A stretch of DNA of 64,000 bases, from NCBI GenBank assembly GCA_034509925.1, contig CM067527.1:12277001-12341000 (forward strand), read 5' to 3'. Shown one piece after another: positions 41,401 to 50,400 of the stretch. Numbering within the stretch: position 1 is the stretch's first letter; every line of letters begins with the position of its first letter. Under the pieces are notes generated by a model. It did not search any database, was not told where the DNA came from, and worked only from the letters and a program-made list of their open reading frames with translations. Source of the stretch: Hirudinaria manillensis. Taxonomy: Eukaryota; Annelida; Clitellata; Hirudinida; Hirudinidae. Made by a program: the position numbers and the translations under genes.

Positions 41401-44400
41401 AGCGCCGGTAGAAAAAGCGGAAGTTGCCGAAGAAAAACCTGAACCAGAAGAGCTCGAAGTAACAGAGGAAACTCTGAAAGAAGAGGTTCTCGAAAGGCAC
41501 GAAGAGGTCGAATTCGTAGAAACTGTTGCCGAGCAATTGGAAGAATCAGCGAAAATCGAACCATCTTTGGAGATCGAGGTAAAAGAAACCGAGCCAAGTG
41601 TCACTGAAAAAGTTACACTGTCAGAAGAAATCATCGAAGCTGTCGAAGAAGAAATTGTGACTGAGAAGGTGGTCGCTGAGGTAGAATCCGTTACTCTGGA
41701 AGAAAAGCCTGAGGCAGAGAAAGAAGAGCCGGTAGAAAAAGCGGAAGTTGCCGAAGAAAAACCTGAACCAGAAGAGCTCGAAGTAACAGAGGAAACTGTC
41801 GCCGAGCAATTGGAAGACACAGCGAAAATCGAGCCATCGTTGAAGGTCGAGTTAAAAGAAACCGAGCCAAGTGTCACTGAAAAAGTTACACCGTCAGAAG
41901 AAATCATCGAAGCTGTCGAAGAAGAAATTGTGACTGAGAAGGTGGTCGCTGAGGTAGAATCCGTTACTGTGGAAGAAAAGCCTGAGGCAGAGAAAGAAGT
42001 GCCGGTAGAAAAAGCGGAAGTTGCCGAAGAAAAACCTGAACCAGAAGAGGTTCTCGAAAGGCACGAAGAGGTAGAATTCGTAGAAACTGTCGCCGAGCAA
42101 TTGGAAAAAACAGCGAAAATCGAGCCATCGTTGGAAGTCGAGGTAAAAGAAACCGAGCCACGTGTCACTGAAAAAGTTACAACGTCAGAAGAAATCATCG
42201 AAGCTGTCGAAGAAGAAATTGTGACTGAGAAGGTGGTCGCTGAGGAAGAATCCGTTATTCTGGAAGAAAAGCCTGAGTCAGAAAAAGAAGTGCCGGTAGA
42301 AAAAGCGGAAGTTGCCGAAGAAAAACCTGAACCAGAAGAGCTCGAAGTGTCAGAGGAAACTCTGAAAGAAGAGGTTCTCGAAAGGCACGAAGAGGTCGAA
42401 TTCGTAGAAACTGTTGCCGAGCAAATGGAAGAATCAGCGAAAATCGAACCATCTTTGGAGATCGAGGTAAAAGAAACCGAGCCACGTGTCACTGAAAAAG
42501 TTACACCGTCAGAAGAAATCATCGAAGCTGTCGAAAAAGAAATTGTGACTGAGAAGGTGGTCGCTGAGGTAGAATCCGTTACTCTGGAAGAAAAGCCTGA
42601 GGCAGAGAAAGAAGCGCCGGTAGAAAAAGCGGAAGTTGCCGTAGAAAAACCTGAACCAGAAGAGTTCGAAGTAACAGAGGAAACTCTGAAAGAAGAGGTT
42701 CTCGAAAGGCACGAAGAGGTCGAATTCGTAGAAACTGTCGTCGAGCAATTGGAAGAATCAGCGAAAATCGAACCATCTTTGGAGATCGAGGTAAAAGAAA
42801 CCGAGCCAAGTGTCACTGAAAAAGTTACACTGTCAGAAGAAATCATCGAAGCTGTCGAAGAAGAAATTGTGACTGAGAAGGTGGTCGCTGAGGTAGAATC
42901 CGTTACTCTGGAAGAAAAGCCTGAGGCAGAGAAAGAAGAGCCGGTAGAAAAAGCGGAAGTTGCCGAAGAAAAACCTGAACCAGAAGAGCTCGAAGTAACA
43001 GAGGAAACTGTCGCCGAGCAATTGGAAGACACAGCGAAAATCGAGCCATCGTTGAAGGTCGAGTTAAAAGAAACCGAGCCAAGTGTCACTGAAAAAGTTA
43101 CACCGTCAGAAGAAATCATCGAAGCTGTCGAAGAAGAAATTGTGACTGAGAAGGTGGTCGCTGAGGTAGAATCCGTTACTGTGGAAGAAAAGCCTGAGGC
43201 AGAGAAAGAAGTGCCGGTAGAAAAAGCGGAAGTTGCCGAAGAAAAACCTGAACCAGAAGAGGTTCTCGAAAGGCACGAAGAGGTCGAATTCGTAGAATCT
43301 GTCGCCGAGCAATTGGAAGAAACTGCGAAAATCGAGCCATCGTTGGAGGTCGAGGTAAAAGAAACCGAGCCAAGTGTCACTGAAAAAGTTACACCGTCAG
43401 AAGAAATCATCGAAGCTGTCGAAGAAGAAATTGTGACTGAGAAGGTGGGCGCTGAGGTAGAATCCGTTACTGTGGAAGAAAAGCCTGAGGCAGAGAAAGA
43501 AGTGCCGGTAGAAAAAGCGGAAGTTGCCGAAGAAAAACCTGAACCAGAAGAGCTCGAAGTAACAGAGGAAACTCTGAAAGAAGTTCTCGAAGAAGTCGAG
43601 GTAGGCACAGAAACAGTCGGTGTACCTTCCGAAATCGTACAACGTCTTGATACTGAGATATCGGAAACCTCGCCTCATCAAGTTGAAGAAGTTCTTCCGT
43701 TAGAAAAAACTCTCGAGGCCGTGGTAAAAGAAGAGACCGAGAAAATTGTACGTGAGGAAGAATTTGAGGAAATTGAATATCCTTCTGACGACCTTGACCA
43801 AATTCATATCGACACTGTGGATGAAATCAAATTGAGACCAACATCTGATGAATATCTAGTTGAAAAGGTTATCACAACAAGCGACATTTGTATTTCTGAT
43901 GACGCGACAGAATCCAGAGAAATTCAAGTTATTGAGCGCACATTGGAATCAGTTGAAAAGCAGATAATAGAATTGGAATTTGATGAACAAGATAAACCTG
44001 TCACGGAATCATTGGAATACGACACTGCACTAGAAAAACAATTGGAAAAAGAAGATGTTCAAGAAATAATAACGTCCACAGCCGATATCGAAGTTACGGA
44101 AGAATATGTGCCAACCCCAACGATCATATCTGAAACCGCTAAATTAGTTACAACGAGAGAAATCGAAGAGGTTGTCGAAAAAGAATTTGTGACTGAGAAG
44201 GTGGTCGTTGAAGAAGAATCCGTTACTCTGGAAGAAAAGCCTGACGAAGAGAAAGAAGTGCCGGTAGAAAAAGCGGAAGTTGCCGAAGAAAAACCTGAAC
44301 CAGAAGAGCTCGAAGTAACAGAGGAAACTGTCGCCGAGCAATTGGAAGACACAGCGAAAATCGAGCCATCGTTGAAGGTCGAGTTAAAAGAAACCGAGCC

Positions 44401-47400
44401 AAGTGTCACTGAAAAAGTTACTCCGTCAGAAGAAATCATCGAAGCCGTCGAAGAAGAAATTGTGACTGAGAAGGTGGTCGCTGAGGTAGAATCCGTTATT
44501 CTGGAAGAAAAGCCTGAGGCAGAAAAAGAAGTGCCGGTAGAAAAAGCGGAAGTTGCCGAAGAAAAACCTGAACCAGAAGAGCTCGAAGTAACAGAGGAAA
44601 CTCTGAAAGAAGAGGTTCTCGAAGAAGTCGAGGTAGGCACAGAAACAGTCGGTGTACCTTCAGAAATCGTACAACGTCTTGCTACTGAGATATCGGAAAC
44701 CTCGCCTCATCAAGTTGAAGAAGTTCTTCCGTTAGAAAAAACTCTCGAGGCCGTGGTAAAAGAAGAGACCGAGAAAATTGTACGTGAGGAAGAATTTGAG
44801 GAAATTGAATATCCTTCTGACGACCTTGACCAAATTCATGTCGACACTGTGGATGAAATCAAATTGAGACCAACATCTGATGAATATCTAGTTGAAAAGG
44901 TTATCACAACAAGCGACATTTCTATTTCTGATGACGCGACAGAATCCAGAGAAATTCAAGTTATTGAGCGCACATTGGAATCAGTTGAAAAGCAGATAAT
45001 AGAATTGGAATTTGATGATCAAGATAAACCTGTCACGGAATCATTGGAATACGACACTGCACTAGAAAAACAATTGGAAAAAGAAGATGTTCAAGAAATA
45101 ATAACGTCCACAGCCGATATCGAAGTTACGGAAGAATATGTGCCAACCCCAACGATCATATCTGAAACCGCTAAATTAGTTACAACGAGAGAAATCGAAG
45201 AGGTTGACGAAAAAGAATTTGTGACTGAGAAGGTGGTCGTTGAGGAAGAATCCGTTACTCTGGAAGAAAAGCCTGACGAAGAGAAAGAAGTGCCGGTAGA
45301 AAAAGCGGAAGTTGCCGAAGAAAAACCTGAACCAGAAGAGCTCGAAGTAACAAAGGAAACTCTGAAAGAAGAGGTTCTCGAAAGGCACGAAGAGGTCGAA
45401 TTCGTAGAAACTGTCGCCGAGCAATTGGAAAAAACAGCGAAAATTGAGCCATCGTTGGAGGTCGAGGTAAAAGAAACCGAGCCACGTGTCACTGAAAAAG
45501 TTACACCGTCAGAAGAAATCATCGAAGCTGTCGAAGAAGAAATTGTGACTGAGAAGGTGGTCGCTGAGGTAGAATCCGTTACTGTGGAAGAAAAGCCTGA
45601 GGCAGAGAAAGAAGTGCCGGTAGAAAAAGCGGAAGTTGCCGAAGAAAAACCTGAACCAGAAGAGGTTCTCGAAAGGCACGAAGAGGTCGAATTCGTAGAA
45701 TCTGTCGCCGAGCAATTGGAAGAAACTGCGAAAATCGAGCCATCGTTGGAGGTCGAGGTAAAAGAAACCGAGCCAAGTGTCACTGAAAAAGTTACACCGT
45801 CAGAAGAAATCATCGAAGCTGTCGAAGAAGAAATTGTGACTGAGAAAGTGGGCGCTGAGGTAGAATCCGTTACTGTGGAAGAAAAGCCTGAGGCAGAGAA
45901 AGAAGTGCCGGTAGAAAAAGCGGAAGTTGCCGAAGAAAAACCTGAACCAGAAGAGCTCGAAGTAACAGAGGAAACTCTGAAAGAAGTTCTCGAAGAAGTC
46001 GAGGTAGGCACAGAAACAGTCGGTGTACCTTCCGAAATCGTACAACGTCTTGATACTGAGATATCGGAAACCTCGCCTCATCAAGTTGAAGAAGTTCTTC
46101 CGTTAGAAAAAACTCTCGAGGCCGTGGTAAAAGAAGAGACCAAGAAAATTGTACGTGAGGAAGAATTTGAGGAAATTGAATATCCTTCTGACGACCTTGA
46201 CCAAATTCATATCGACACTGTGGATGAAATCAAATTGAGACCAACATCTGATGAATATCTAGTTGAAAAGGTTATCACAACAAGCGACATTTGTATTTCT
46301 GATGACGCGACAGAATCCAGAGAAATTCAAGTTATTGAGCGCACATTGGAATCAGTTGAAAAGCAGATAATAGAATTGGAATTTGATGAACAAGATAAAC
46401 CTGTCACGGAATCATTGGAATACGACACTGCACTAGAAAAACAATTGGAAAAAGAAGATGTTCAAGAAATAATAACGTCCACAGCCGATATCGAAGTTAC
46501 GGAAGAATATGTGCCAACCCCAACGATCATATCTGAAACCGCTAAATTAGTTACAACGAGAGAAATCGAAGAGGTTGTCGAAAAAGAATTTGTGACTGAG
46601 AAGGTGGTCGTTGAAGAAGAATCCGTTACTCTGGAAGAAAAGCCTGACGAAGAGAAAGAAGTGCCGGTAGAAAAAGCGGAAGTTGCCGAAGAAAAACCTG
46701 AACCAGAAGAGCTCGAAGTAACAGAGGAAACTGTCGCCGAGCAATTGGAAGACACAGCGAAAATCGAGCCATCGTTGAAGGTCGAGTTAAAAGAAACCGA
46801 GCCAAGTGTCACTGAAAAAGTTACTCCGTCAGAAGAAATCATCGAAGCCGTCGAAGAAGAAATTGTGACTGAGAAGGTGGTCGCTGAGGTAGAATCCGTT
46901 ATTCTGGAAGAAAAGCCTGAGGCAGAAAAAGAAGTGCCGGTAGAAAAAGCGGAAGTTGCCGAAGAAAAACCTGAACCAGAAGAGCTCGAAGTAACAGAGG
47001 AAACTCTGAAAGAAGAGGTTCTCGAAGAAGTCGAGGTAGGCACAGAAACAGTCGGTGTACCTTCAGAAATCGTACAACGTCTTGCTACTGAGATATCGGA
47101 AACCTCGCCTCATCAAGTTGAAGAAGTTCTTCCGTTAGAAAAAACTCTCGAGGCCGTGGTAAAAGAAGAGACCGAGAAAATTGTACGTGAGGAAGAATTT
47201 GAGGAAATTGAATATCCTTCTGACGACCTTGACCAAATTCATGTCGACACTGTGGATGAAATCAAATTGAGACCAACATCTGATGAATATCTAGTTGAAA
47301 AGGTTATCACAACAAGCGACATTTCTATTTCTGATGACGCGACAGAATCCAGAGAAATTCAAGTTATTGAGCGCACATTGGAATCAGTTGAAAAGCAGAT

Positions 47401-50400
47401 AATAGAATTGGAATTTGATGATCAAGATAAACCTGTCACGGAATCATTGGAATACGACACTGCACTAGAAAAACAATTGGAAAAAGAAGATGTTCAAGAA
47501 ATAATAACGTCCACAGCCGATATCGAAGTTACGGAAGAATATGTGCCAACCCCAACGATCATATCTGAAACCGCTAAATTAGTTACAACGAGAGAAATCG
47601 AAGAGGTTGACGAAAAAGAATTTGTGACTGAGAAGGTGGTCGTTGAGGAAGAATCCGTTACTCTGGAAGAAAAGCCTGACGAAGAGAAAGAAGTGCCGGT
47701 AGAAAAAGCGGAAGTTGCCGAAGAAAAACCTGAACCAGAAGAGCTCGAAGTAACAAAGGAAACTCTGAAAGAAGAGGTTCTCGAAAGGCACGAAGAGGTC
47801 GAATTCGTAGAAACTGTCGCCGAGCAATTGGAAAAAACAGCGAAAATTGAGCCATCGTTGGAGGTCGAGGTAAAAGAAACCGAGCCACGTGTCACTGAAA
47901 AAGTTACACCGTCAGAAGAAATCATCGAAGCTGTCGAAGAAGAAATTGTGACTGAGAAGGTGGTCGCTGAGGTAGAATCCGTTACTGTGGAAGAAAAGCC
48001 TGAGGCAGAGAAAGAAGTGCCGGTAGAAAAAGCGGAAGTTGCCGAAGAAAAACCTGAACCAGAAGAGGTTCTCGAAAGGCACGAAGAGGTCGAATTCGTA
48101 GAATCTGTCGCCGAGCAATTGGAAGAAACTGCGAAAATCGAGCCATCGTTGGAGGTCGAGGTAAAAGAAACCGAGCCAAGTGTCACTGAAAAAGTTACAC
48201 CGTCAGAAGAAATCATCGAAGCTGTCGAAGAAGAAATTGTGACTGAGAAGGTGGGCGCTGAGGTAGAATCCGTTACTGTGGAAGAAAAGCCTGAGGCAGA
48301 GAAAGAAGTGCCGGTAGAAAAAGCGGAAGTTGCCGAAGAAAAACCTGAACCAGAAGAGCTCGAAGTAACAGAGGAAACTCTGAAAGAAGAGGTTCTCGAA
48401 AGGCACGAAGAGGTCGAATTCGTAGAAACTGTCGCCGAGCAATTGGAAGAAACAGCGAAAATCGAGCCATCGTTGGAGGTCGAGGTAAAAGAAACCGAGC
48501 CAAGTGTCACTGAAAAAGTTACACCGTCAGAAGAAATCATCGAAGCCGTCGAAGAAGAAATTGTGACTGAGAAGGTGATCGCTGAGGTAGAATCCGTTAC
48601 TGTGGAAGAAAAGCCTGAGGCAGAGAAAGAAGTGCCGGTAGAAAAAGCGGAAGTTGCCGAAGAAAAACCTGAACCAGAAGAGCTCGAAGTAACAGAGGAA
48701 ACTCTGAAAGAAGAGGTTCTCGAAAGGCACGAAGAAGTCGAATTCGTAGAAACTGTCGCCGAGCAATTGGAAAAAACAGCGAAAATCGAGACATCGTTGG
48801 AGGTCGAGGTAAAAGAAACCGAGCCAAGTGTCACTGAAAAAGTTACACCGTCAGAAGAAATCATCGAAGCCGTCGAAGAAGAAATTGTGACTGAGAAGGT
48901 GATCGCTGAGGTAGAATCCGTTACTGTGGAAGAAAAGCCTGAGGCAGAGAAAGAAGTGCCGGTAGAAAAAGCGGAAGTTGCCGAAGAAAAACCTGAACCA
49001 GAAGAGCTCGAAGTAACAGAGGAAACTCTGAAAGAAGAGGTTCTCGAAGAAGTCGAGGTAGGCACAGAAACAGTCGGTGTACCTTCAGAAATCGTACAAC
49101 GTCTTGATACTGAGATATCGGAAACCTCGTCTCATCAAGTTGAAGAAGTTCTTCCGTTAGAAAAAACTCTCGAGGCCGTGGTAAAAGAAGAGACCGAGAA
49201 AATTGTACGTGAGGAAGAATTTGAGGAAATTGAATATCCTTCTGACGACCTTGACCAAATTCATGTCGACACTGTGGATGAAATCAAATTGAGACCAACA
49301 TCTGATGAATATCTAGTTGAAAAGGTTATCACAACAAGCGACATTTCTATTTCTGATGACGCGACAGAATCCAGAGAAATTCAAGTTATTGAGCGCACAT
49401 TGGAATCAGTTGAAAAGCAGATAATAGAATTGGAATTTGATGATCAAGATAAACTTGTCACGGAATCATTGGAATACGACACTGCACTAGAAAAACAATT
49501 GGAAAAAGAAGATGTCCAAGAAATAATAACGTCCACAGCCGATATCGAAGTTACGGAAAAAGATGTGCCAACCCCAACGATCATATCTGAAACCGCTAAA
49601 TTTGTTACAACGGGAGAAATCGAAGAGGTTGTCGAAAAAGAATTTGTGACTGAGAAGGTGGTCGTTGAGGAAGAATCCGTTACTCTGGAAGAAAAGCCTG
49701 ACGAAGAGAAAGAAGTGCCGGTAGAAAAAGCGGAAGTTGCCGAAGAAAAACCTGAACCAGAAGAGCTCGAAGTAACAGAGGAAACTCTGAAAGAAGAGGT
49801 TCTCGAAAGGCACGAAGAAGTCGAATTCGTAGAAACTGTCGCCGAGCAATTGGAAAAAACAGCGAAAATCGAGCCATCGTTGGAGATCGAGGTAAAAGAA
49901 ACCGAGCCAAGTGTCACTGAAAAAGTTACACCGTCAGAAGAAATCATCGAAGCCGTCGAAGAAGAAATTGTGACTGAGAAGGTGGTCGTTGAGGAAGAAT
50001 CCGTTACTCTGGAAGAAAAGCCTGACGAAGAGAAAGAAGTGCCGGTAGAAAAAGCGGAAGTTGCCGATGAAAAACCTGAACCAGAAGAGCTGGAAGTAAC
50101 AGAGGAAAATCTGAAAGAAGAGGTTCTCGAAAGGCACGAAGAGGTCGAATTCGTAGAAACTGTCGCCGAGCAATTGGAAGAAACAGCGAAAATTGAGCCA
50201 TCGTTGGAGGACGAGGTAAAAGAAACCGAGCCAAGTGTCACTGAAAAAGTTACACCGTCAGAAGAAATCATCGAAGCCGTCGAAGAAGAAATTGTGACTG
50301 AGAAGGTGATCGCTGAGGTAGAATCCGTTACTCTGGAAGAAAAGCCTGAGGAAGAGAAAGAAGTGGCGGTAGAAAAAGCGGAAGTTGCCGAAGAAAAACC

